Assembly (NCBI RefSeq): GCF_001422885.1
Contig: NZ_LMMZ01000003.1
Location: forward strand, 135,579-199,578
DNA length: 64,000 bases
Direction of reading: 5' to 3'
DNA from: Methylobacterium sp. Leaf104
Lineage (GTDB): Bacteria; Pseudomonadota; Alphaproteobacteria; Rhizobiales; Beijerinckiaceae
The stretch's first letter is position 1. The number at the start of each line of letters is the position of its first letter. Below, in pieces: positions 27,282 through 35,757 of the stretch. A model generated the notes under the pieces. That model did no database searches and was not told the origin of the DNA. It saw only the letters and a list, made by a program, of their open reading frames with translations. Both the position numbers and the translations under genes were made by a program.

Positions 27282-28165
27282 TCGCACCCGAGGCCATCGC
27301 CGCCGCCTACCGCGCGAGCTGCCTCGACGAGCTCGACGCCCTCAAGCCCGGCAACGTCCACGCCTTCGCCGACGGCCACCGCATGGCGGTGGCGGATTTC
27401 GTGGCGAGCGCGGAGGTCTCCGCGCCGTACCTCGCCGAGGCCGGGGCGCCGGTCGGCCGGCGCGTGCGCGGGGCGGTCGCGGCGACGATCGACCGGGTCG
27501 GCCAGAACACCAACCTCGGCATCCTGCTCCTCTGCGCGCCCCTGGCCCTGGCGGCCGAGGCGGCCCCGCCCCTGCGCCCGGCCCTCGCGGCCCTGCTCGA
27601 CGGCCTCGATTCCGCCGATGCGCGCGACGTCTACGCCGCGATCCGCCGGGCCAATCCGGGCGGCCTCGGCCGGGCCGAGCGCCACGACGTCACCGATGCG
27701 GCGGCCCCGGCTTCGCTCCGGGCCGCCATGGCGGAGGCCGCCCCGCGCGACGCCATCGCGCGGGCCTACGTGACCGGATTCGCCGATCTGTTCGCGATCG
27801 GCCTGCCGGCCCTGGCGGCCGCCCGTGCGCGGGGTCTGGCGCCGCCCTGGTGCACCACCGCCGTCTACCTCGCCTACCTCGCCCGGGTGCCGGACAGCCA
27901 CGTGGCCCGCAAGCACGGCCTCGACCGGGCGGAGGCCCTGCGCGCCGAGGCGCAGGCGCTGCTCGCCCTCGACCTCGAAGCGGCGCCGGTGGAGGCCCTG
28001 CTCGACCGGGACCGGGCCTGGAAGGCGGCCCGCCTCAACCCCGGCACCAGCGCGGACTTCACGGTGGCCACGCTGTTTCTCGCCCGCCTCCTCGAGGCCG
28101 GGGCCGAAACCGATCGGCCCGGTCAAGATTTCGCCGACTCAAACGAAGGTTCCGCCCGGCGATGA
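27278..28165 (+). CDS. Triphosphoribosyl-dephospho-CoA synthase (CitG)-like protein
   Basis: A 295-residue, mostly helical protein of the CitG/MdcB family. It has the family start region (LDELDALKPGNVHAFADGH) and GQNTNLGILLLCAPLALA. Further on come DSHVARKHGLDRAEALR and LNPGTSADFTVATLFLA. CitG makes the prosthetic group of citrate lyase, but no citrate or malonate lyase gene is near. Here it sits between H4MPT genes and overlaps the glutamate ligase gene by four bases, so a ribosyl-phosphate step in cofactor synthesis is likelier. The exact reaction is unknown to me. Confidence 0.8.
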   Translation: MIAPEAIAAAYRASCLDELDALKPGNVHAFADGHRMAVADFVASAEVSAPYLAEAGAPVGRRVRGAVAATIDRVGQNTNLGILLLCAPLALAAEAAPPLRPALAALLDGLDSADARDVYAAIRRANPGGLGRAERHDVTDAAAPASLRAAMAEAAPRDAIARAYVTGFADLFAIGLPALAAARARGLAPPWCTTAVYLAYLARVPDSHVARKHGLDRAEALRAEAQALLALDLEAAPVEALLDRDRAWKAARLNPGTSADFTVATLFLARLLEAGAETDRPGQDFADSNEGSARR

Positions 28166-28355
28166 ATAAATTGCCAGGCCGTACGCCCCGCGCAGGGTTG
28201 TTCCCGGCAAGGCCCCAGAGTAGGGTCCGCGCCGCGATCCGGGCTAACCGGTCCGGTCCCTCGATGGACTGGACGCCGTGAACAAGGATAGCTGCCGACC
28301 GCGCCTGAAGCTCGGGGGCGGTCACGTCTTTTCAAGACTTTGGGAGAAACCCCAC

Positions 28356-28868
28356 ATGGCGAAGATCAACAAGGTTCTGGTCGGCGAGGCCCTCGTCGGC
28401 GATGGCAACGAGGTCGCCCACATCGATCTCATCATCGGACCGCGCGGTTCGCCGGCCGAGGCCGCTTTCTGCAACGGCCTCGTGAACAACAAGCACGGCT
28501 TCACCAGCCTGCTCGCGGTCATCGCGCCGAACCTGCCCTGCAAGCCGAACACCCTGATGTTCAACAAGGTCACCATCAACGACGCCCGTCAGGCCGTCCA
28601 GATGTTCGGCCCGGCCCAGCACGGCGTCGCCAAGGCCGTGCAGGATTGCGTGGCCGAGGGCACGATCCCCGCCGATGAGGCCGACGACCTGTTCATCCTG
28701 GTCGGCGTGTTCATCCACTGGGAAGCGGCCGACGACGCCAAGATCCAGAAGTACAACTACGACGCCGTGAAGCTCTCCATCGAGCGCGCCGTCAAGGGCG
28801 AGCCCACCGCCGCCGTCGTCACCGAGCAGCGCAACTCCGCTTCGCACCCCTTCGCGTCGAACGCTTAG
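28356..28868 (+). CDS. fae: Formaldehyde-activating enzyme
   Basis: A 170-residue enzyme that speeds condensation of formaldehyde with H4MPT to methylene-H4MPT. The family start is [20 protein letters not shown], followed by the catalytic histidine in AHIDLIIG (His22 counting the initiator Met). Further on are [18 protein letters not shown] and [19 protein letters not shown] precedes the ATG, and a 190-base non-coding leader precedes that. Codon choice looks strongly biased, as expected for one of the most abundant proteins in methylotrophs. A clean terminator follows. Confidence 0.98.
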   Translation: MAKINKVLVGEALVGDGNEVAHIDLIIGPRGSPAEAAFCNGLVNNKHGFTSLLAVIAPNLPCKPNTLMFNKVTINDARQAVQMFGPAQHGVAKAVQDCVAEGTIPADEADDLFILVGVFIHWEAADDAKIQKYNYDAVKLSIERAVKGEPTAAVVTEQRNSASHPFASNA

Positions 28869-28964
28869 ATCGGGGGCAGTCCTGGGCAGAGCGCGCCTCC
28901 GCCCGCACCGCGGGGCCTGCTCCAGCGACTGGCTTCCATCTTCCTCGGACGATGAACACATGAC

Positions 28965-28994
28965 GGGGCGGCCTTCGGGCCGCCCCTCTCTTTT
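28965..28994 (+). terminator. Rho-independent terminator downstream of fae
   Basis: GGGGCGGCC at 28965-28973 pairs with GGCCGCCCC at 28978-28986 around a stable TTCG tetraloop, followed by TCTCTTTT. It ends the fae transcript and lies just before the convergent HisA-like gene. Confidence 0.88.
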
Positions 28995-29004
28995 GCGCCG
29001 GGCG

Positions 29005-29703
29005 TCAGACGCACGGGCCTCCGTTCCGCAAGGCCCCGTCATGGATGGCGGAGGCCACGAGGGCGCCGGCCACGCCCCGGTGCCGTAGGGCCGCGATGTC
29101 CGCCGGCCCCCGCACGCCGCCCGCCGCGTAGAGGCGCGTCCCCGGGCTCGCCGCCGCCACCGCCGCCAGGCGGTCGAGGTCCGGCCCGGCCCCGACCCCG
29201 ATCCGCCCGAGCGTCATCACGATGACGTCGCGCGGCCAGTGGGCCGGCGTCTCGTGCAGGGCGGCCGGTCCGAGGGGCTCGCCGTCCCGCGTGTCGAGGG
29301 AGAACACCGCCCGGTCGCCCAGGGCGCGCACGAGCGCGGCATCCGCCTGGCTCTCGCTGCCGAGCACCGGCCGGCCGAGCCCGGCGTCGAGGAAGGCCTC
29401 GACCCCGGCCGCCGCGGCGAATCCCGCATCGACCCAGAGGATGGTGCCGGGGCAGGCGGCCGCGATGGCGGCCAGGCTCGCGTGGTCGGGCGCGGCCCCG
29501 TCGACGATCGCGTCGAGGTCGGCCACGTAGAGGATCCGGGCCGGCACGGCCCCCAGGAGCCCGCGGGCCACGTCCGCCGGCGCCGATCCCTTTGCCAAGG
29601 GCGTGACGATCGGGGCATAGGAGGCGCGGTCCCCGGCCCGCGCCCGCACCACGATTCCGTGGCGCAGGTCGATCACCGGAATGATCTCGAATTCGTCCGC
29701 CAT
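29005..29703 (-). CDS. HisA/HisF-like TIM-barrel protein of the C1-cofactor cluster
   Basis: A 232-residue barrel of the His_biosynth family. The HisA-type start IIPVIDLRHGIVVRA and the second-half aspartate in FSLDTRDG are kept, as is a phosphate-binding loop (YAAGGVRGPADI). It starts at 29703 behind GGGAGGA. No histidine gene is nearby, and HisA-like genes recur in archaeal-type C1 clusters. It probably acts on a ribosyl-phosphate-like or furan intermediate of methanopterin or methylofuran synthesis rather than in histidine synthesis. It faces mfnF with only 29 bases between the two start codons. Confidence 0.78.
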   Translation of the reverse strand: MADEFEIIPVIDLRHGIVVRARAGDRASYAPIVTPLAKGSAPADVARGLLGAVPARILYVADLDAIVDGAAPDHASLAAIAAACPGTILWVDAGFAAAAGVEAFLDAGLGRPVLGSESQADAALVRALGDRAVFSLDTRDGEPLGPAALHETPAHWPRDVIVMTLGRIGVGAGPDLDRLAAVAAASPGTRLYAAGGVRGPADIAALRHRGVAGALVASAIHDGALRNGGPCV

Positions 29704-29732
29704 CCGGCTTCCTCCCGCGTTCAGGCCCGCCC

Positions 29733-30818
29733 GTGACACCACCGTCTGGATCTCCCGCCTCTGGATCTCCCGCCGCGTCCGCAGACGCGCCGGTGATCGG
29801 CTGGGATCTCGGCGGGGTCCATGTCAAGGCGGCCCTCGTCCGCGACGGCCGCTTGGTCGACGTGGTTCAGGCGCCGTGCCGCCTCTGGCGCGGCCTGCCC
29901 GCCCTCGACGAGACCCTGGCGCAACTGCCCGACTGGGCGCGCGGGGCGGCCGACCACGTCGTCACCATGACGGGGGAACTCACCGATTGCTTCGCCGGGC
30001 GCACCGACGGGGTGCGGCAGATCTCCGCCTGGGCCGGGACGACCCTCACCGGCCGGGTGCGGATCTATGGCGGACGCTCCGGCCTCCTCGCCCCCGCCGC
30101 CGCCGCGGCCCACGCCGCCGACATCGCCTCGGCGAACTGGCACGCCACCGCGGCCCTGATCGGCCGCCACCTCGCCGAGGGGCTCCTCGTCGATATCGGC
30201 TCCACCACCGCCGACCTCATCCCGATCGCGGCCGGGGCGCCGGTGGCGGCCGGCTACAGCGACGCCGAGCGCCTGGAGACGGGGGAGCTCGTCTATACGG
30301 GCGTGGTGCGCTCGCACCTCGTGGCGCTGGCCGACCACGCCCCGTTCCGGGGCCGGCGCACCGGGCTGATGGCCGAGACCTTCGCCACGGCCGCCGACAT
30401 CCACCGCATCCTCGGCGATCTGCCGGAGGGCGCCGACCAGCAGCACAGCGTCGACCTCAAGGGCAAGTCGATCCCCGAGAGCGAGACCCGCCTCGCCCGC
30501 ATCGTCGGACGCGACCGGGACGAGGGCAGCGCCGCCGAGTGGCGCGCCCTGGCGGCCCATTTCGCCGAACGGCAGCTCCGGCTTCTGCACGATGCGGCCG
30601 GCCTGGTACTGTCGCGCCGGCCCCTGCCAGACGGGGCGCCCGTGGTGGTGTGCGGCGCCGGCCGCTTCCTGGCCGAGCGCCTGGCCGCGCGCCTCGGCCG
30701 GCCGGCCCTCGCCTTCACCGACCTCGTCGCCGGCCCCCGCGCCGAGGCCGGGGCCGACTGGGCCTCCACCTGCGGCCCCGCCGTCTCCGTGGCGCTGCTG
30801 GCCGCCGATCCCACCTGA
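29733..30818 (+). CDS. mfnF: Methylofuran biosynthesis protein, MfnF-like (COG1548 type)
   Basis: A 361-residue protein of the ASKHA/hydantoinase-like fold. The nucleotide-type motif VIGWDLGGVHVKAALV opens the conserved part. Later LLVDIGSTTADLIPI (about 150) and VVVCGAGRFLAERLA occur. The archaeal counterpart MfnF couples the aminomethylfuran unit to gamma-glutamyl-tyramine in methanofuran synthesis. The GTG start at 29733 adds about 20 residues with a GSPAS repeat. A GTG at 29793 directly before IGWDLGG is an equally plausible start. Confidence 0.82.
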   Translation: MTPPSGSPASGSPAASADAPVIGWDLGGVHVKAALVRDGRLVDVVQAPCRLWRGLPALDETLAQLPDWARGAADHVVTMTGELTDCFAGRTDGVRQISAWAGTTLTGRVRIYGGRSGLLAPAAAAAHAADIASANWHATAALIGRHLAEGLLVDIGSTTADLIPIAAGAPVAAGYSDAERLETGELVYTGVVRSHLVALADHAPFRGRRTGLMAETFATAADIHRILGDLPEGADQQHSVDLKGKSIPESETRLARIVGRDRDEGSAAEWRALAAHFAERQLRLLHDAAGLVLSRRPLPDGAPVVVCGAGRFLAERLAARLGRPALAFTDLVAGPRAEAGADWASTCGPAVSVALLAADPT

Positions 30819-30841
30819 CGTCCTGAAGAGAGACCCCGCGC

Positions 30842-31042
30842 ATGAGTACGCCGCAGAAACTCGCCCGCATCCTCGCCAGCCGCTCCGGCGGCGGCATCGA
30901 GCTGGCCCTCGCCACCGAATCCGGCCAGACCCTGCGGGTTCTGGCGACGCCGGAGCAGATCGACATGCTGGTGGACGAACTCGAGGACATCCTGAACTCG
31001 CCGGAGGAGCCCGAATCTCCGGAGCCGCCGGCGGCGGCGTGA
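30842..31042 (+). CDS. Small acidic protein downstream of mfnF, 66 residues
   Basis: It starts 23 bases after mfnF behind a GAAGAGAG site. The sequence has a basic start (STPQKLARILASRSGGG), a beta-like middle and a very acidic tail (LVDELEDILNSPEEPESP). Codon use matches its neighbours, so I take it as real and cotranscribed with mfnF. No family is recognised. Confidence 0.6.
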   Translation: MSTPQKLARILASRSGGGIELALATESGQTLRVLATPEQIDMLVDELEDILNSPEEPESPEPPAAA

Positions 31043-31268
31043 GGTGCAAGGGGCCGCAGGCTCTCGTGGTCAGAGCTTGACAGCTCGGCCCAGCCCGCTT
31101 GTGCCCGCTCAGAGCCGCTCGGAAGGCCCGCTTCGCGGCAGCTTGGTAGAGGATGACCTACGTCCGGGTGGGGTGGTTTCCGGCCAGTCCGGTTTCGGGT
31201 GGCGAAATCCTCATGCGCGCGTTCGCCTAATCCCGCAGATCGGATTTGGGCGTGGGAGGCTTGAACGA

Positions 31269-31790
31269 TTACTTCGCGGAGTGGATGTTCGGCGGCCCGA
31301 GATGCTGGAGGAAATCCGGCTTGCCGAGGCTCACTCCAGCGCTGCGGAGGATCCCGTAGGCGGTGGTCACGTGGAAGAAGAAGTTCGGTAGCGCGAAGCC
31401 GGTGAGATAGGCCTGCCCGTTGAAGCGGTATCCCATGCCGTTCGGGAACTTCAGCTCCACCTCGCGCTCCGCACCTGAGGCCAATGCGGCCGGATCGATA
31501 CCCTCGACGAAGGCAATCGTCCTGGCGCAGCGCTCCTTGAGTTCGGCGAAGGTCGCCTCGACGTCGGGCATCGAAGGCGCTTCGATCCCGGCGAGCCGTG
31601 CCACCGCATTCTTCGCGCTGTCGGACGCCATTTGATACTGGGCAGGCAGAGGCTTCATGTCCGGAGCCAGCCGCCGGATGAGCAACTCCGCTTCCGGCTT
31701 TTCCGATGCCGCCTTGTCAAGCCACGCGCTCATGCTGCGAAGCGCGTTCACGAAGATCGGGACGCTGACGTTGTGGATGCTGATGCTCAT
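31269..31790 (-). CDS. DUF1993 family protein
   Basis: A 173-residue cytosolic protein of the DUF1993 family, which has a DinB-like four-helix fold. Typical segments are FVNALRSMSAWLDKA, DMKPLPAQYQMASDSAKNAV and FNGQAYLTGFALPNFFFHVTTAY. Its codon use is less GC-biased than the flanking genes, and it breaks the run of C1-cofactor genes. Short repeats surround it, so it may have been inserted here. No role in methylotrophy is known to me. Confidence 0.85.
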   Translation of the reverse strand: MSISIHNVSVPIFVNALRSMSAWLDKAASEKPEAELLIRRLAPDMKPLPAQYQMASDSAKNAVARLAGIEAPSMPDVEATFAELKERCARTIAFVEGIDPAALASGAEREVELKFPNGMGYRFNGQAYLTGFALPNFFFHVTTAYGILRSAGVSLGKPDFLQHLGPPNIHSAK

Positions 31791-31881
31791 CCGGGCTGGC
31801 TAAGGCACCTGCCATCGAAGACGCGGTGAGAAGGCGCACACCGCGCAAGGGTGCGTCGAGCGAAGCTGCCGGAAGGCCGAC

Positions 31882-31958
31882 GAACATCCGCTTCGGAGAA
31901 GCGACCGGGGTGGTCCGGGCGGCTGGCATGGGTCGCAAGCGGAACGTCCGCTTCGGGG
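31882..31958. repeat. Direct repeat with dyads between DUF1993 and YVTN genes
   Basis: Two 17-base copies differing at two positions, GAACATCCGCTTCGGAG at 31882 and GAACGTCCGCTTCGGGG at 31942, lie 60 bases apart. The second sits in a perfect dyad AAGCGGA-ACG-TCCGCTT. Degenerate relatives (ACGTCCGG, CGGTTTCGGG) occur on the other side of DUF1993 around 31162-31202. They look like the intergenic palindromes common in alphaproteobacteria and may mark the edges of an insertion. Confidence 0.5.
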
Positions 31959-32025
31959 CGAAACGCCAGGATCCGTTCTCCAACCGATCCGGCACGTCAC
32001 GCGCGCCATACCCAGCCTCCGACAC

Positions 32026-32985
32026 TCACCGCAGGAAATCCCCGAAGGAGCGCGGCCCGTCCGGGACCTTGATCTCGCCCGTCACCTTGAGCGTGGTCGC
32101 GTCGATCAGGCTCAGGGTGTTGGAGCCCCAATTCGCCACCGTCAGGGTGCGGCCGTCGCGGGAGGCGGCGATGCCCTCCGGGTGATCGCCGACCTCGATC
32201 GCCGCGACGTTGGTGAGGGTCTTCAGGTTGAACACCGTGACGGTGCCCGAATACTGGTCGGTGACGAAGCCCCGCGAACCGGCCAGAGCCACCACGTAGG
32301 GCCGCTCGCCCGTGGTCACCCGGCCGAGCTCGTGCCGGCCGGGCACATCGATCACCGAGACGTCGTTCGAGGTGACGTTGGCGGTGTAGGCGCGGGTCCC
32401 CTCGGCATCGAGGGTGATGCCGAACGGGTGCCGGCCGACGGGGATCTTCTGGACTTCCCGGGCCGCGGCGACGTCGACCACCGAGACCGAATCGCCCTCG
32501 CGGTTGGCCACCAGCAGGGTGGCGCCGTCGGGCGTCACGGCGATGCCGGAGGGCGAGGCGCCGACCTGGATCTCGGTGTCGAGCTGGGCGCCGTCGGGCG
32601 AGACCACGAAGATCCGGCTGCCGTACCAGTCGGCGACGTAGACCGCGCCGGATTTCGGATTGACCGCGATGCCGAGGGGGCCGCCGGGCAGGGCGAGGGT
32701 GCCCGTCACCGTGCGGGTGGCGAGATCGACCACGGCGAGGCCCGGTCCCTCGGGGCGGGTGACGAAGGCCGTCCGGCGGTCGGGCGAGAGGGCGATGCCG
32801 GCGGGCGCGCCGTCGATCGGGATCTGGGCGGCCACGCTGCCGGCCTCGAGGTCGACGATCGCCAGGGTGTTGGCTCCCTGGGCCGTGACGAGGGCCTCGT
32901 CGGCCCGGGCGGACGCGCCGAGCAGCAGGAGACCGAGGAGAGGGCCGGCGAGGCGCCGGCCCGTCCCCGTTCGCGATGCGATCAA
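32026..32985 (-). CDS. Exported YVTN beta-propeller protein
   Basis: A 319-residue periplasmic protein with a signal (LAGPLLGLLLLGASARA) and about seven blades. Each blade follows the pattern of a GxxxxxIAVTPDG turn and a SVSVVDV strand (VGASPSGIAVTPDG, VGRHPFGITLDAEG, VGDHPEGIAASRDG). It overlaps the SRPBCC gene upstream by four bases. It is a relative of LutB (39457-40452). It may bind a periplasmic partner of the PQQ/methanol system, which is inference. Confidence 0.85.
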   Translation of the reverse strand: MIASRTGTGRRLAGPLLGLLLLGASARADEALVTAQGANTLAIVDLEAGSVAAQIPIDGAPAGIALSPDRRTAFVTRPEGPGLAVVDLATRTVTGTLALPGGPLGIAVNPKSGAVYVADWYGSRIFVVSPDGAQLDTEIQVGASPSGIAVTPDGATLLVANREGDSVSVVDVAAAREVQKIPVGRHPFGITLDAEGTRAYTANVTSNDVSVIDVPGRHELGRVTTGERPYVVALAGSRGFVTDQYSGTVTVFNLKTLTNVAAIEVGDHPEGIAASRDGRTLTVANWGSNTLSLIDATTLKVTGEIKVPDGPRSFGDFLR

Positions 32986-33518
32986 GAACCGCTCTTCTCG
33001 ATCTTGGCCTTCAGGGCGTCGAGGCCGGTGCGGTAGAGGCCGCGCACGGCCTTCTGCGAGGCCTCGTCGTTCAGCTCGGGCGGCGGATCGTTGTTCATGT
33101 AGCCGCGATAGAACGCGCCGTCCCAGGCGACCTTGGACTTGCCGCCGCCGGCATCCTCGACCTTGAGGGTGGAGGAGTAGTCGTTCACCGGCAGGGTCTT
33201 CACGTCGACCTTGGTGATCCGGTACGAGTAGCTCATCTTCTCGGCGGAGTACTTGTACAGCTCCTCGTCCACCGTGGCGCCGCCCTTGAGCGTCAGCGTG
33301 CGGGTGGCCTTGACCTCGTTGCCGCCCTTGCCCTCGGTCTTCTCCACCGGCGGCAGCCAGCTCATGTCCTGGAAGTTGCCGATCACGGCCCAGACCTTGT
33401 CGGGCGCCGCATTGATCTCGACGGTCTCCTCGACCTTCTTGCGGGTCGGGCCGTGCGCCTGGGCGCCGAACGAGACCAGGGCGAAGGCCGCCACGGTCGT
33501 CAGAGTGAGAAACTTCAT
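32982..33518 (-). CDS. Exported SRPBCC (polyketide cyclase/START-like) family protein
   Basis: A 178-residue protein with a signal (FLTLTTVAAFALVSFGAQA) and an SRPBCC ligand-pocket domain. The first strand is VEETVEINAAPDKVWAVIGN and the following loop is FQDMSWLPPVEKTEG. Periplasmic members of this fold are uncommon. It is translationally coupled to the YVTN propeller gene by an ATGA overlap and sits at the end of the methylofuran operon. The ligand is unknown. Confidence 0.78.
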   Translation of the reverse strand: MKFLTLTTVAAFALVSFGAQAHGPTRKKVEETVEINAAPDKVWAVIGNFQDMSWLPPVEKTEGKGGNEVKATRTLTLKGGATVDEELYKYSAEKMSYSYRITKVDVKTLPVNDYSSTLKVEDAGGGKSKVAWDGAFYRGYMNNDPPPELNDEASQKAVRGLYRTGLDALKAKIEKSGS

Positions 33519-33548
33519 CGGGTCTTCGTCTCCTCGGGAAAGCACATT

Positions 33549-34145
33549 CTACGGTGCTGGGGGGGAACGCTCGAGGATGCGATCGTCGCGGCCGAGGGCC
33601 GCGGCGACCTTGTCCTCGATCCAGTCCCAGGCCTCGCGCTCGGCGGGCCCGGCGGTCTTGGCGATCGCGATGGCGTGGTAGCGCATCTCGGTCAGGATCT
33701 TGTCGGGCTCCAGCATGTGCAGGCGGGTCGAGAGGATCGCCGCCTCCAGCACCGCCGCCTGCGCCCGGTTGTAGCCGATGAACGGCATGTGCGCCGCCGC
33801 GTGCACCATCCGGCCCCGGTAGCGGGGGCGCACCGCGTCCTCCTCCACGGCGGCGACCTCGAACTCGGCATGGCCGAAGCTCTCGGCGAGGCGCCGGCCG
33901 GCGATGCGCTCGCAGGGCAGGGTCGGCCAGTCGCGCCGCCCGGTGACGGCGCCGGCGATCACCCGCACGTCGCTGGGGCTGGAAGCGGCGAAGACCGGGT
34001 TGTCGGCGAGGTTGAGGATGGTGGGCGAGGGCCGGAACGGCGCCAGGATCCAGTCCGCACCGTCCTGGATCAGCCCGAACGGCACCAGGTGCAGCGACCC
34101 GTCGCGGGCGGTGGTGGTGACGACGGTCTCGAGGATCAGCGGCAC
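33549..34145 (-). CDS. DUF447 family protein of the H4MPT/methylofuran cluster
   Basis: A 198-residue protein of the DUF447 family, a flavin-reductase-like split barrel mostly known from archaea. Features are ILETVVTTTARDGSLHLVPFG at the start, FRPSPTILNLADNPVFA and HAAAHMPFIGYNRAQAAVLEAAI. The start is GTG at 34145, four bases after the stop of the DHPS-like gene, with a GGAAGG site inside that gene. It is typical of archaeal-like C1 clusters. A redox role in cofactor synthesis is plausible but unproven. Confidence 0.8.
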   Translation of the reverse strand: MPLILETVVTTTARDGSLHLVPFGLIQDGADWILAPFRPSPTILNLADNPVFAASSPSDVRVIAGAVTGRRDWPTLPCERIAGRRLAESFGHAEFEVAAVEEDAVRPRYRGRMVHAAAHMPFIGYNRAQAAVLEAAILSTRLHMLEPDKILTEMRYHAIAIAKTAGPAEREAWDWIEDKVAAALGRDDRILERSPPAP

Positions 34146-34149
34146 GGGG

Positions 34150-35757
34150 TCAGGCCTTCCCTGCGGGGGCGGACGGGTCCGCCGGCGCGGGTTCGTCGGG
34201 AACGAACCGGCCGCAGACGATCCGGCCGCTCGTCTCCGCGGGGACCGGCGAGAGCGCGTCGGCGGCCCGGGTCTCGCCCGGCCCGGTCGTCGCGGGCGCT
34301 GCCGCCCCCGCCTCCGGCGGCGTCGCGTCACGGGCCGCGATCTCGGCGGCGGCGGGGCCGGAATGCTTCGTGTGGCCGGCCTTCTTGAAGGCGGTGGTGT
34401 CCTCCGCCTCGGCATCGGCCGCCGCCCCCCAGGCCAGGGCCTCGTCCTGCACGTAGCGCTTGCCGAGGCGCCAGGCGGTCTCGGCCTTGGTCAGCTCGCC
34501 ACCGAGATAGAAGGCGTGGGCGCCGTCGCTCGCCACGTCGCCGGTCCTCTGGAGATCGGAAAAGAAGGCCATCGCGTCGGTGCCGATCGCATGGAGGTCG
34601 CGGTTGAACAGATGGATGCCGTCCTCGGCCACGGCGATGCGGTAGTTCGGGTCCTTCACCTCGGCCGCCTGGGCCGCGACCTCGTCCGGGGTCTGCACAT
34701 AGGGCCGCTTGTCGTGGAGCGCCAGCAGGGCGCGGCCGTAGCCCTTGGGCAGGGCCGAATCGGCGCGCGCCGCGAACATCACCCGGCGGGCGGCGTCGTG
34801 CTCCTCCACGGTCCGGCGGGTGTGGTTGGAGACCTGGACGATGAGCACGTTGCGGATGGCGAGCTCCGAGCACATCCCGACCAGCAGGGCGGTGACGCCG
34901 AGGCTGTCGGCCTCGGTGAGTTCGGTGAGGTTGCCGGTGCCCATCATCATCTCGATGCCGGGCCAGCGCCTGCGCGTCTCGTGGTAGCGGGTGATGGAGT
35001 CCACGAAGCCGAAATGGATCGGCTCCAGGATCGGGTCGGCCATGTAGGGGCGCCCCGCCTTCTCCATCCGTTCGATGGCGCGGTCGAGGGAGGGCAGGTC
35101 GTCGGGACGCACCGGCACCAGGACCGGCACGGCGTCGGTCTCGAAGGCGAGGTCGAGGGTCTGCTCGTTGAGGCTGAGCAGGTAGTCCGCCCCCGCCCGG
35201 GCTCCGCGGGTCAGCTCGTCGAGGGAGAACGAATCGACGCTGACCTTGAGCCCGGCCCCCTTCAGCAGGCGCACGCACTCCTCGAGATGCGGGAAGTCGG
35301 TGTCCGGCAGGCCGCCGAGGTCGATCACGTCCGCCCCGCGCCGGGCCAGATCGAGGCCCTTGGCCAGGATCTGCTCGGGCGTCATCCTCGAGGCGTCGAC
35401 GATCTCGGAGAAGATGCGCAGGTCGTGGCCCGAGAGATCGACCTTGCGCCCGGCGAGCCCGAGATAGGCCGGCAGGTCGACGATCTCGTCGGGGCCGCGC
35501 TCCACCGGCAGGCCGAAATGCGCGGCCAGCGCCTCCGGATCGGCCCGGCAGCGGCCGGGCAGGACGATGCGGGTGGCGCCGTCCGGGATCGTCACCCGGC
35601 GCCGGATGATCTCCTCCGTCATCAGGGCGGCGACCTTCACGCCGGCATCGGCGATGCTCCAGGCGAAGCGCTCCGGCGGCAGGGTGGCGGCGACCTTCTC
35701 CAGGCGCGCCTTGGCCATGCGGCCGGTGATGAAGACCAGATGCTCGGGCGCGCTCAT
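34150..35757 (-). CDS. Dihydropteroate synthase-related protein (DUF6513 + DHPS-like barrel)
   Basis: A 535-residue multidomain protein. Residues 1 to about 115 (FITGRMAKARLEKVAATLPP) are a DUF6513-like N-terminal domain. A DHPS-like TIM barrel follows (ARRGADVIDLGGLPDTDF, VSVDSFSLDELTRG, MMMGTGNLTELTEADS). Then comes a C-terminal domain of the DUF4346 kind (SALPKGYGRALLALHDKRPY) and a low-complexity tail from about 440. Archaeal relatives are candidates for joining the pterin to beta-RFAP in methanopterin synthesis. It overlaps the mfnE stop by four bases. It is distinct from the true FolP at 8616-9575. Confidence 0.83.
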   Translation of the reverse strand: MSAPEHLVFITGRMAKARLEKVAATLPPERFAWSIADAGVKVAALMTEEIIRRRVTIPDGATRIVLPGRCRADPEALAAHFGLPVERGPDEIVDLPAYLGLAGRKVDLSGHDLRIFSEIVDASRMTPEQILAKGLDLARRGADVIDLGGLPDTDFPHLEECVRLLKGAGLKVSVDSFSLDELTRGARAGADYLLSLNEQTLDLAFETDAVPVLVPVRPDDLPSLDRAIERMEKAGRPYMADPILEPIHFGFVDSITRYHETRRRWPGIEMMMGTGNLTELTEADSLGVTALLVGMCSELAIRNVLIVQVSNHTRRTVEEHDAARRVMFAARADSALPKGYGRALLALHDKRPYVQTPDEVAAQAAEVKDPNYRIAVAEDGIHLFNRDLHAIGTDAMAFFSDLQRTGDVASDGAHAFYLGGELTKAETAWRLGKRYVQDEALAWGAAADAEAEDTTAFKKAGHTKHSGPAAAEIAARDATPPEAGAAAPATTGPGETRAADALSPVPAETSGRIVCGRFVPDEPAPADPSAPAGKA

